DNA from: JAYTQQ01 sp043746635
GTDB taxonomy: Bacteria > Bdellovibrionota > Bdellovibrionia > Bdellovibrionales > JAMPXM01
Direction of reading: 5' to 3'
DNA: 7,136 nucleotides
Assembly: GCA_043746635.1 (NCBI GenBank)
Contig: JAYTQQ010000154.1
Location: 1 to 7,136, forward strand
In this document: positions 1 through 6,011 of the stretch, in pieces
Numbering within the stretch: position 1 is the stretch's first letter
Layout of the letters: the number at the start of each line of letters is the position of its first letter
Notes under the pieces: model-generated
Told to the model about the DNA's origin: nothing
What the model saw: only the letters and a program-made list of their open reading frames with translations
Database searches by the model: none
Program-made: the position numbers and the translations under genes

Positions 1-56
1 TCAACTTGTCGAAAGGCCCGAATTCCGCCGGTACCGATCACTACGATATTTGCCAT
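1..56 (-). CDS. N-terminus of a probable nucleotide-binding (Rossmann-type) protein, cut by window edge
   Basis: An ATG at 56-54 opens a minus-strand frame with no stop before the left edge. It reads MANIVVIGTGGIRAFRQV. A short hydrophobic beta strand followed by a glycine-rich GTGG turn at the extreme N-terminus is typical of FAD- or NAD(P)-dependent oxidoreductases, so a dinucleotide-binding fold is the likeliest reading. Only 18 residues are visible, so no enzyme can be named. No Shine-Dalgarno sequence precedes the ATG. A good promoter -10 box lies only 7 nt upstream, which suggests a leaderless or nearly leaderless message. The gene diverges from the methyltransferase at 92. A glycine-rich nucleophile-elbow protein such as a patatin is a less likely alternative. 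Confidence 0.5.
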   Translation of the reverse strand, partial: MANIVVIGTGGIRAFRQV

Positions 57-63
57 TTGATAT

Positions 64-93
64 ATTATAGAAACATGTTTAGGCTTATGTCAT
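64..93 (-). promoter_or_regulatory. sigma70-like promoter of the left-edge gene
   Basis: Read on the minus strand, ATGACA (93-88) is followed by an 18-bp spacer and a perfect TATAAT (69-64). The start codon of the left-edge gene begins at 56, so transcription would start at or within a base or two of the ATG. The -35 box overlaps the methyltransferase start codon (92-94), so polymerase bound here would cover the methyltransferase translation start region. This is a consensus match only; activity is inferred. Confidence 0.5.
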
Positions 94-925
94 GCAGAAT
101 GAAGCAGTTGGCAATTTTGAAGATCTCGCTTTGGCCTGGAAAAAGTATGAAGATAAAATTCTTACTCCCCGCTTGGCTCTTCACAAGAGGATGGTCGTAT
201 TATCGGAAATGAAACCTACTGGGAATATGCTCGACTTTGGCACAGGCATTGGTGAGCCCGGGATCACTGCGGCACGAACGTTTGAATCAAGCCGTATATA
301 TGGTGTTGATGTCTCCGAGCAGATGCTTTTAATGGCGAATAATCGTAAATTAGAGTTAGCGATCGACAACTTTGAGTCTTCGCTGAAGAGTGTTCCCATT
401 TTGAATTTCGGTTCTGATTTCTTTTCAGCTGCAGTCAGTGCCTTCTCGCTTGAGTATTCGAAAACTATCGAAGAAGATCTCGCCGAAATTTCTCGCACTG
501 TGTTAAATGGTTCGGCGATGGTTGTCGCACTTTGGTCGGAGGATGCCCGAAAGAATCCATTTCAATGGATCATCCCCACAGCGATTCGTTCGGTGACCAG
601 CGCGACAATGCTCGCGCACGATGTATTTTTTAAATTTTCAAAAGACAAAACCCTGCACGAGAAAATGAAGAGGCATGCTTTTGAATTTGAAGAAGAGGAG
701 AGAATGAGCGGTACCTATCATTATGATTCGCTTGCCGAATTCTGGCATCTTAAAAAATTACTTTCACCGGCGGTGAATGCCGACCTAACCCAAATCGACG
801 ATCCGACGCGCTCCCAAATCATCGAGCTCATCAATGAGAAACTTTCGAACTGGATAAAACCAAACGGCAGGATTGAGCTCCCCTTTGAGGCAAAGCTTTT
901 AAAATTTAGAAAAAATGCAGCTTAA
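92..925 (+). CDS. class I SAM-dependent methyltransferase
   Basis: This is a 277-residue cytosolic protein of the UbiE/Methyltransf_11/25 type. Motif I is LDFGTGIGEPG at about residues 47-57 and binds the methionine part of SAM. The acidic strand-2 residue that contacts the ribose is D73 in IYGVDVSEQML. Strand 4 is FFSAAVSAFSLEY (110-122), followed by the usual helix and a strand-5 segment, SAMVVALWS (141-149). The N-terminal AWKKYEDKILTPRLALHKR matches the cap helix that precedes motif I in relatives, which supports the start at 92; the Shine-Dalgarno is only a weak AGG at 81-83. The C-terminal 120 residues have no motif I recognise and probably set the substrate, which could be a small molecule, lipid or quinone. 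Its end overlaps the kinase gene by 4 bp in convergent orientation. The fold is secure and the substrate unknown. Confidence 0.88.
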   Translation: MQNEAVGNFEDLALAWKKYEDKILTPRLALHKRMVVLSEMKPTGNMLDFGTGIGEPGITAARTFESSRIYGVDVSEQMLLMANNRKLELAIDNFESSLKSVPILNFGSDFFSAAVSAFSLEYSKTIEEDLAEISRTVLNGSAMVVALWSEDARKNPFQWIIPTAIRSVTSATMLAHDVFFKFSKDKTLHEKMKRHAFEFEEEERMSGTYHYDSLAEFWHLKKLLSPAVNADLTQIDDPTRSQIIELINEKLSNWIKPNGRIELPFEAKLLKFRKNAA

Positions 926-3540
926 TTTCGAGTGATTCTGAGTATTGTTATATCGTCTTTAAAGAATTCACTTGCGTTTAATTCGCTAATTTCTTTGAAA
1001 AACTCTTCACGCCAATTCACTTCTTTGCGAAGACTCTTGAGCCGCGACATGTCCCTGACACTAAACGGAGAGTGACTATTTCTATTCTGAAATTCATAAG
1101 CTCCATCGGTAAAAAAATAAATCCTGCTAGGGCCTTTCAATTCTAAGATCGATTTTTCAAAATACAGACGATCGAAATCAGTGAGTTTATCGATCACCGG
1201 ATTAACCTTAGGGTCTAAGATCGAGATTTTAGAATCAGCAAGTAAAAAAGGAGCCGGTGAGTTCGAATTGATATACTCGAGCACCTGAGAATCTAGATTG
1301 ATTCGACAAAAATTGAGAGCCACTGAGTATTCAAGCATATAATTGACATATGCACGTGAAAATTCCAAAACGATATCTTCGATTCGTTCGCCGCCGCTCA
1401 GATCAGAAAAGATATTTTTGAAAATGCCTTTTACAAGATAGGTTACTTGAGCCGCTGCAGTCCCGTGACTTGTGATGTCTACCAGATAGAAATATACTTC
1501 GTTCTTAATTTGAATAACGTCAAAAAAATCTCCAGAAAGGTCTTCGCAAGGTCGGTAAAAAAATTGAAGCTGAAAATCTTTTATTTGATGCTCGAAAGCC
1601 GGCAAAAGACCTCTTTGAATTTTTTTTGCCGCGAGTAGATCTTTTTTGATTCGCAAACTTTGTTCGCGAATTTTCAACAAGTTTTTAATCCTTGCCCTCA
1701 ACTCTGCTTCTGAGAATGGCTTAGCTAGAAAGTCATCGGTGCCCTTTTCAATCTCCTCTATTCTAGTTTCAATGTCGGACTTGGCGGTCAGCATAATAAA
1801 TGGAATGTCGGACGTCTCGCTCTCACTACGCAACTTTTCAAGTAGCTGGGAGCCAGTCATCACGGGCATCATCAAATCTGACAGTACGAGTTCGACCTCG
1901 TAAAGTTTTGCTTTTTCAAATCCATCGAGTCCGTTGAGGGCAAGAAAAACGTTATAATCTTTTTCTAAAAGTCCGTAAACAAATCTGCGTAAATCAGGGT
2001 TGTCGTCCACATAAAGAATGCGAGGACAATCCGCTTTTAGGTTTGCAAGGCTTTCCCGGTTTGATTTTTCAATTTGCTCCTCTTCTTGCTTCGTCGCGCG
2101 GCCCTCTTTAAAGTTTTCAATCTGATTTGCCGACTTAGACCAGTCTGACGAAGATTGAGATTCGTAAACCTCGATGATAGCATCTGCACGAATGTGCGCC
2201 TTTCCCGACGGAATCTGAATACGAAAAACAGTTCCCTGGCCGTACTGGCTCGAAACAATTATTTTTCCGCCGTGAAGTTCAATAACTTCCTTAACTAACG
2301 AAAGTCCAATCCCGGTGCCGGCAAATTCTTTGGAAGAGCTTCCCTCAGCTTGTCGAAATCGATCAAAAATGTGATCGACTTGATCGGATTTAATACCGAT
2401 ACCGGTGTCGATAAGAACCAGTTCAATATTCGAGTCTGAATATTTTGTTTGTATCGTGATTGAACCATCTTTTGTAAATTTGAGAGCATTCGAAAGAAGG
2501 TTAAAGACGACCTTATCGATTTTTTCGACGTCAAAATAAATCTTTTTCCCAAAAATCTCGGGATCGTATTGTTCAACGACGCTCAGACCACGTTTTTCGG
2601 CGAGGGCGCGAAATTGTTCGATCCGAACACTGATAAATTCATTAAAATCATTTATTTCGAAAAACTGTAGCTTCATCATTCCGGCTTCGAGTTTAGATAA
2701 GTCGAGAATCTGATTGATCAAATCCAAAAGGCGACGCTGATTCCGTAAAACGATCTCAATTTCTTTTCGGATGCGCTCGCTTACCTCGCCGTAAACCCCG
2801 CTCAACAGCGCTTCGAGAGGGCCGATGGTCAGCGTAATCGGCGTTCTAAACTCATGTGAAATATTCGCAAAAAACTCGGTTTTAAGACGGTCGGCCTCAG
2901 TTAAGGTCGCAACCTTCATGACTTCCATCGTCGCCACTATGAGGCTTCCGATGGCTTTTAAGGTATCCGCATCGCCACTGTCGAGCGGAGGGTAAAGAGG
3001 CTTTGCTTCTCGTAAGCGACCCGAAACAAAAATTCCTACGATATCTTCACCGGCGCTTACTGGCGAAATGATATAGTAAGGAAGATCAAAAGTTTTTTTA
3101 ATTTTTTCTTGAAGGGGCGACAATTGAGTGCCGGCAATGACGATCATCGCTTCTTTCTTTCGAATGATTTCTTCTGAGATTTCAAATGTCTGCTGCATCA
3201 AAAGTTTTTCGTTGAAACCAGCACCCAACATAACTCGAGGACTAAATATAAAACTATCACCATTCCGGATGAGGACGACCGATTTATCCATACCAAGAGT
3301 GCTGTTAATTGCGCTAATCGCGGTTTTAAAAATTTCTTCGAGTTCTTGTTTTTGTCCGAGTGTGCCGTGTAGTTGCGCGAGGAGAGAAAATCCCTCACGT
3401 TTTTGCTTAAGTTCATGACGAAGACCCGAAATCGTATAATCCAATTTCAGGTTTTCGCCTGCAATCCCGTCTAATAATTTTCGATAGTACTGAACTTCTG
3501 CTAGTAGCTCAGCATTTTCATTTGATTCTTGCTCATTCAT
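922..3540 (-). CDS. hybrid histidine kinase with receiver and C-terminal SpoIIE/PP2C serine phosphatase
   Basis: This 872-residue soluble protein has no membrane segment. A short coiled coil (about 1-50) leads into a GAF-like region (about 60-205). HisKA carries NISHEFRTP with phospho-acceptor H229. The HATPase has the N box NLLSNALKF (N351), DTGIGI (378-383), FDRFRQ and GTGIGLSLVK (408-417). After a low-complexity linker (about 450-505), a complete receiver follows: D512/D513, phospho-acceptor D555, T585 and K607. A helix, AAKKIQRGLLP (637-647), then opens a SpoIIE/RsbU-type phosphatase with SGDFFD (D671), VDITSHG (D688), FFTDG (D812) and terminal DDIT (D862/D863), so the metal ligands look intact. 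The inferred flow is kinase to receiver, with the receiver gating dephosphorylation of a phosphoserine protein, as in sigma partner switching. It lies 17 nt downstream of the FIST gene with no clear Shine-Dalgarno, which suggests cotranscription and translational coupling. The true target is not visible here. Confidence 0.93.
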   Translation of the reverse strand: MNEQESNENAELLAEVQYYRKLLDGIAGENLKLDYTISGLRHELKQKREGFSLLAQLHGTLGQKQELEEIFKTAISAINSTLGMDKSVVLIRNGDSFIFSPRVMLGAGFNEKLLMQQTFEISEEIIRKKEAMIVIAGTQLSPLQEKIKKTFDLPYYIISPVSAGEDIVGIFVSGRLREAKPLYPPLDSGDADTLKAIGSLIVATMEVMKVATLTEADRLKTEFFANISHEFRTPITLTIGPLEALLSGVYGEVSERIRKEIEIVLRNQRRLLDLINQILDLSKLEAGMMKLQFFEINDFNEFISVRIEQFRALAEKRGLSVVEQYDPEIFGKKIYFDVEKIDKVVFNLLSNALKFTKDGSITIQTKYSDSNIELVLIDTGIGIKSDQVDHIFDRFRQAEGSSSKEFAGTGIGLSLVKEVIELHGGKIIVSSQYGQGTVFRIQIPSGKAHIRADAIIEVYESQSSSDWSKSANQIENFKEGRATKQEEEQIEKSNRESLANLKADCPRILYVDDNPDLRRFVYGLLEKDYNVFLALNGLDGFEKAKLYEVELVLSDLMMPVMTGSQLLEKLRSESETSDIPFIMLTAKSDIETRIEEIEKGTDDFLAKPFSEAELRARIKNLLKIREQSLRIKKDLLAAKKIQRGLLPAFEHQIKDFQLQFFYRPCEDLSGDFFDVIQIKNEVYFYLVDITSHGTAAAQVTYLVKGIFKNIFSDLSGGERIEDIVLEFSRAYVNYMLEYSVALNFCRINLDSQVLEYINSNSPAPFLLADSKISILDPKVNPVIDKLTDFDRLYFEKSILELKGPSRIYFFTDGAYEFQNRNSHSPFSVRDMSRLKSLRKEVNWREEFFKEISELNASEFFKDDITILRITRN

Positions 3541-3557
3541 TTACGGACTGAATTATA

Positions 3558-4766
3558 TCATGCTTCGCTAAATACGCACAGCACGCCGGTCCAATCTAAT
3601 GCCTGAACTTTAGCTCCGACCTTAGCTACTTCGACGCCAGAGTAGAGACCCAAGATCGGAACTTTACTACCGACGACGCGTTGAACTTCGGCGGCCTCTT
3701 CCTTATCGGTGCCACAGTAAGCGCTCGCACGACCTGCACAGTCAATATAGAGCGCGAAGAATGGTTTCCGAGTTCCGAGTTGGCTGAAAAGTTTCTCGGC
3801 TCTTTCGCCAACATAATTGAAATTAATATCACGACGCATGAGCTGAAATTCATCCCCCGCTTTTAAATCGGGCTCGAACATCACCAAGCCTTTTCTTTTT
3901 TGATCGACTGCCATGCACAGACGATTGGCATAATTATCTTCGTTGAAGTCTTCGAATTTTTTTCCCTGGTTTACGCCGAGAGTTACAAAGAGTGGATATT
4001 CTTCCCATGATTTATCCGAACCTAAGAGCTCAGCAATAACATCCGTCGCGGGCTTGTTATCAATTTCGAGCACGACGGGGCCATCGGTTTTCGTAATCTT
4101 ATGATAACCGCTTGAAGGTTTGCATCCGTGCATGATAATCGTATCCATTCGCGCGCCACCCGAAACCACGAGGGCCATCGCAGATTGAGTATCGATTTCA
4201 TCATTAAACCACTGTTGAGTTGGTTGAAATTGCATATCACCCAGTAAACCAGCGCCGGCGGCAGCAGGCCAATTTTGCCCAAAACTCTGATCGAGACCTT
4301 CAATGAGAGGGGTTGCCATATTTAACAAAGAAGCAGTTTCACCGCGAACTGAGTCATACATTAACACCATGCCTGCATTCTTTCCGTGACCGTCTTTTTT
4401 AATTTTTTCCCCAAGCTTTTTTCCAACCTGGATTTCGTTCCCCGTGCCTAGTCCCTTTTCTTTGTACAAATCAAATTTTGCAACGTCCGAACTGATCAGC
4501 GCGACACCGACTTCGTATCCTCCATAACTCAGATTGTCATTCGTGATAATACCGACCGCATATCCTCCAATGATTTTCGCATCTTTTCCGATCACGCTTC
4601 TAATTCCGTCGCGAATAAGTTGGGGGTTATGCTTCGACGTTGTGTAGACCACACATAAATTGACTTTGCCTCCACCTAAGCTCGCCATTGCTTTTTTGGC
4701 GGCCTCTATGCCCGCCTCTTGTGATGAGGAATTGTTGCTGTAAGCTACTCCCGATTTTGAAGCCAT
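3558..4766 (-). CDS. FIST-domain sensor protein (FIST_N + FIST_C), candidate NosP-like partner of the kinase
   Basis: This 402-residue cytosolic protein lacks a signal peptide and membrane segments. The FIST_N part (about 30-225) includes GGKVNLCVVYTT, the IIGGYAVGIIT turn (65-74), GAGLLGD and VVSGGARMDTIIMHGCKPSSG. The FIST_C part (about 230-400) shows the strand LYIDCAGRASAYCG (339-352), then PILGLYSGVEVA and the closing WTGVLCVFS. FIST domains are sensory modules, often encoded beside or fused to kinases. Members of about 400 residues next to histidine kinases include NosP, a heme-based NO sensor that modulates kinase activity. Histidines at 46, 127, 213 and 222 are available, but I cannot tell whether any binds heme, so the ligand is open. 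It is the first gene of the operon, with a strong ribosome binding site, and the kinase follows after 17 nt. Confidence 0.88.
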   Translation of the reverse strand: MASKSGVAYSNNSSSQEAGIEAAKKAMASLGGGKVNLCVVYTTSKHNPQLIRDGIRSVIGKDAKIIGGYAVGIITNDNLSYGGYEVGVALISSDVAKFDLYKEKGLGTGNEIQVGKKLGEKIKKDGHGKNAGMVLMYDSVRGETASLLNMATPLIEGLDQSFGQNWPAAAGAGLLGDMQFQPTQQWFNDEIDTQSAMALVVSGGARMDTIIMHGCKPSSGYHKITKTDGPVVLEIDNKPATDVIAELLGSDKSWEEYPLFVTLGVNQGKKFEDFNEDNYANRLCMAVDQKRKGLVMFEPDLKAGDEFQLMRRDINFNYVGERAEKLFSQLGTRKPFFALYIDCAGRASAYCGTDKEEAAEVQRVVGSKVPILGLYSGVEVAKVGAKVQALDWTGVLCVFSEA

Positions 4767-4773
4767 GTTGTTT

Positions 4774-4779
4774 CTCCTT
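4774..4779 (-). promoter_or_regulatory. strong ribosome binding site of the FIST gene
   Basis: The minus strand reads AAGGAG, 7 nt before the ATG at 4766. This is near-ideal in sequence and spacing and settles the FIST start. It contrasts with the weak sites before the methyltransferase, the kinase and higB, so the sensor may be made in excess of the kinase. Confidence 0.85.
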
Positions 4780-4811
4780 GGAATGTAAATCTATTGGAAC
4801 TAAAGTTATGT

Positions 4812-4839
4812 ATTGTCGATGTTATTGTCGATGTTATTG
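4812..4839. repeat. 12-bp tandem direct repeat upstream of the FIST-kinase operon
   Basis: The unit ATTGTCGATGTT occurs twice back to back (4812-4823, 4824-4835), followed by a further ATTG (4836-4839). It lies 46-73 bp upstream of the FIST start codon, where the operon promoter is expected. On the minus strand each unit contains TCGACA, one base from a consensus -35, but no good -10 box is correctly spaced. It could be a pair of regulator sites on one DNA face (12 bp is close to a helical turn) or a neutral slippage duplication. Confidence 0.6.
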
Positions 4840-5123
4840 AGTGATCAAATGATTTAAATCGAACTAGCCTTAAGGTTGCCGTTCAAGAACAGGAGTCCTG
4901 CTAGATGTTAATATTGGCCAAATTATATCTGTTGTTCGCTCTGCTTTTAAGCGTATGCTACTACTCGGTCGATATATAAATGGCTAGATGAGGTAAGAAT
5001 CTTGCAGATTGCGGATGTAGATTGTTGACAAGAATCCTTTGCTGCCTGGTCTGTTGGGTGTTTAAGGCCATCACAATTGTCTTGAACGATAGCGAGCGAA
5101 ATATCTGTACATTTTATGCGGCA
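4840..5123. other. gene-poor intergenic stretch
   Basis: No long ORF, RNA gene or terminator is evident on either strand. It contains a short inverted repeat, CAGGA-G-TCCTG (4890-4900), and a consensus-like TTGACA at 5025-5030 on the plus strand that has no matching -10 box. One possible 24-codon hydrophobic ORF inside it is listed separately. The stretch separates the intact signalling operon from the decayed region on the right. Confidence 0.5.
4905..4979 (+). CDS. possible 24-residue hydrophobic micropeptide
   Basis: An ATG follows AGGAG (4891-4895) by 9 nt, a good ribosome binding site in a stretch otherwise empty of genes. The peptide begins MLILAKLYLLFALLLSVCYY and ends SVDI. It would form a single short transmembrane helix with a lysine near the front, as in many small membrane proteins and type I toxin-like peptides. 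The ORF is short enough to occur by chance, and no plus-strand promoter stands out. I do not recognise a family. Confidence 0.2.
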   Translation: MLILAKLYLLFALLLSVCYYSVDI

Positions 5124-5315
5124 TCATAGGGTGGAGTTTTGCGAATATCTGAAGTGGCGCCAGGTATCTGGAGCGACGACCTTATCATGGAGGTCCGTCT
5201 CTTTCGCGAATCGCGAAACCTTGAGGAGTGCTTCAGCGACCTTCAATCTTTTCACCTGATTTTTTCGCGCCTCTCGAAGACCTGATTTCTCATCAATCGA
5301 ATCCTTATGGAACAA
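5124..5315 (-). CDS. unrecognised ORF, possible gene remnant
   Basis: A 63-codon frame opens with TTG at 5315, with no Shine-Dalgarno before it. The frame is in fact open back to a stop at 5379-5381, overlapping the dioxygenase 3' end in another frame. The product is soluble and highly charged, with an amphipathic helical stretch (SGLREARKNQVKRLKVAEAL) followed by KETDLHDKVVAPDTW. This looks more like real protein than random translation, but I recognise no family. It may be the tail of a gene whose front was lost, possibly the frame-shifted end of the neighbouring dioxygenase, or a chance ORF. Confidence 0.25.
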   Translation of the reverse strand: MFHKDSIDEKSGLREARKNQVKRLKVAEALLKVSRFAKETDLHDKVVAPDTWRHFRYSQNSTL

Positions 5316-5333
5316 TAACGATAACTGGTCTTG

Positions 5334-5352
5334 AATAAGCCAATGGCTTATT
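5334..5352. repeat. 19-bp perfect palindrome at the dioxygenase stop codon
   Basis: AATAAGCCA and TGGCTTATT flank a single central A. The right arm includes the stop codon of the dioxygenase fragment (5348-5350). No T tract follows on the minus strand, so it is not a standard terminator. It could be a protein-binding site, a recombination scar or an imperfect transcription stop. Confidence 0.55.
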
Positions 5353-5971
5353 TCGAGATCCAGTGTCGAAGCATGATTTCATTTTGGATCAACTCAGTCA
5401 GTTGGTGATCACCTGGATCAGATTCCTCTTCCTCGTAATCACGCCAACGTCGACGATAACGCCCTCCCCAGTCATCGTCGCCTTCCGTGCTCCATGTTTC
5501 ATGAACATCAGCTAGCGTTAGGTGAGTGGTCAAACCAAGCTGATCGGCACAGGCCAAAAGCTCGCCGACACGATCTCGATCAAGACCACGAAGATGGCTC
5601 CAATCAAGACTACTCCGTGTATACTCATGATCTAGCAAGTAGACCAACCATCGCGGACTAGCCACTTCATCGTATCGGCCATTTTCAGAAGGCTCCGAAA
5701 AATAGTCTTCAACGGCCTTTTCCAATCCTAAATTTCTTTTTAAGACAATAGGTTGCAAGTTGGACTTGAAAAAAAGATTGTAGGTAAGCGCAACGCGGTA
5801 ACCACTCTTTATTTCTTTCACCTCATGGTAACAATCAGTATAGAAGGCAGTGAAGGTAAGACTCTCTGACGCAGTATTTGAAGAATCAAAAATTCGCCGA
5901 TCGCCATGCTGATCAACAACAAGCTCGCCTCCAGTGAATTGTCGAGTGGGGAATGGCAGGGGTTCAGGCAT
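5348..5971 (-). CDS. 5'-truncated 2-oxoglutarate/Fe(II) dioxygenase (prolyl-4-hydroxylase-like) remnant
   Basis: The frame encodes 207 residues. Residues 12-66 match the second half of a double-stranded beta-helix oxygenase: FTGGELVVDQHGD, then FTAFYTDCYHEVKEIKSGYR, then VALTYNL. H49 fits the distal iron ligand, and R59, ten residues on, fits the 2-oxoglutarate carboxylate anchor. Full-length relatives carry an HxD iron pair (HQDSEK-like) before the GG(E/T)L strand. Here it is missing, and an in-frame TAA lies two codons before the ATG. The remainder (about 80-207) resembles the family's C-terminal extension, with YLLDHEYTRSSLDW and a DVHETW segment, but stops soon after HWISK, where relatives continue as far as I recall. 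The ATG lacks a spaced Shine-Dalgarno. I infer a pseudogene cut at both ends and no enzyme activity; a non-catalytic small protein is possible. Confidence 0.65.
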   Translation of the reverse strand: MPEPLPFPTRQFTGGELVVDQHGDRRIFDSSNTASESLTFTAFYTDCYHEVKEIKSGYRVALTYNLFFKSNLQPIVLKRNLGLEKAVEDYFSEPSENGRYDEVASPRWLVYLLDHEYTRSSLDWSHLRGLDRDRVGELLACADQLGLTTHLTLADVHETWSTEGDDDWGGRYRRRWRDYEEEESDPGDHQLTELIQNEIMLRHWISK

Positions 5972-5981
5972 CCTTTATCTT

Positions 5982-6009
5982 GGGACTGCTCAATACAAAA
6001 CAGTGTCCC
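5982..6009 (-). other. weak stem-loop between higA and the dioxygenase fragment
   Basis: Just after the higA stop, the minus strand reads GGGAC ... GTCCC around a 12-nt AT-rich loop, with two further pairs and a 2-nt bulge. No U-run follows, so it is at best an mRNA 3'-end structure or a weak attenuator. It also marks the junction where the dioxygenase homology begins. Confidence 0.3.
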
Positions 6010-6011
6010 TA

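Noticed and set aside
6..212. A 68-codon plus-strand frame starting ATGT at 6
   Set aside because: Not credible: it overlaps the methyltransferase start in another frame and covers the minus-strand Rossmann-like start; no motif is present in its product.
2037..2576. Two minus-strand frames (2037-2258 and 2295-2576) inside the kinase gene
   Set aside because: They are alternative frames of the HATPase and linker coding sequence, arginine-rich or without motifs, and have no start signals.
5025..5030. A perfect TTGACA as a plus-strand promoter
   Set aside because: No -10-like hexamer occurs 16-18 bp downstream, and no gene follows on that strand.
5334..5352. The palindrome as an intrinsic terminator of the dioxygenase fragment
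   Set aside because: It has a one-base centre and no T run on the minus strand, so it does not fit the terminator pattern.
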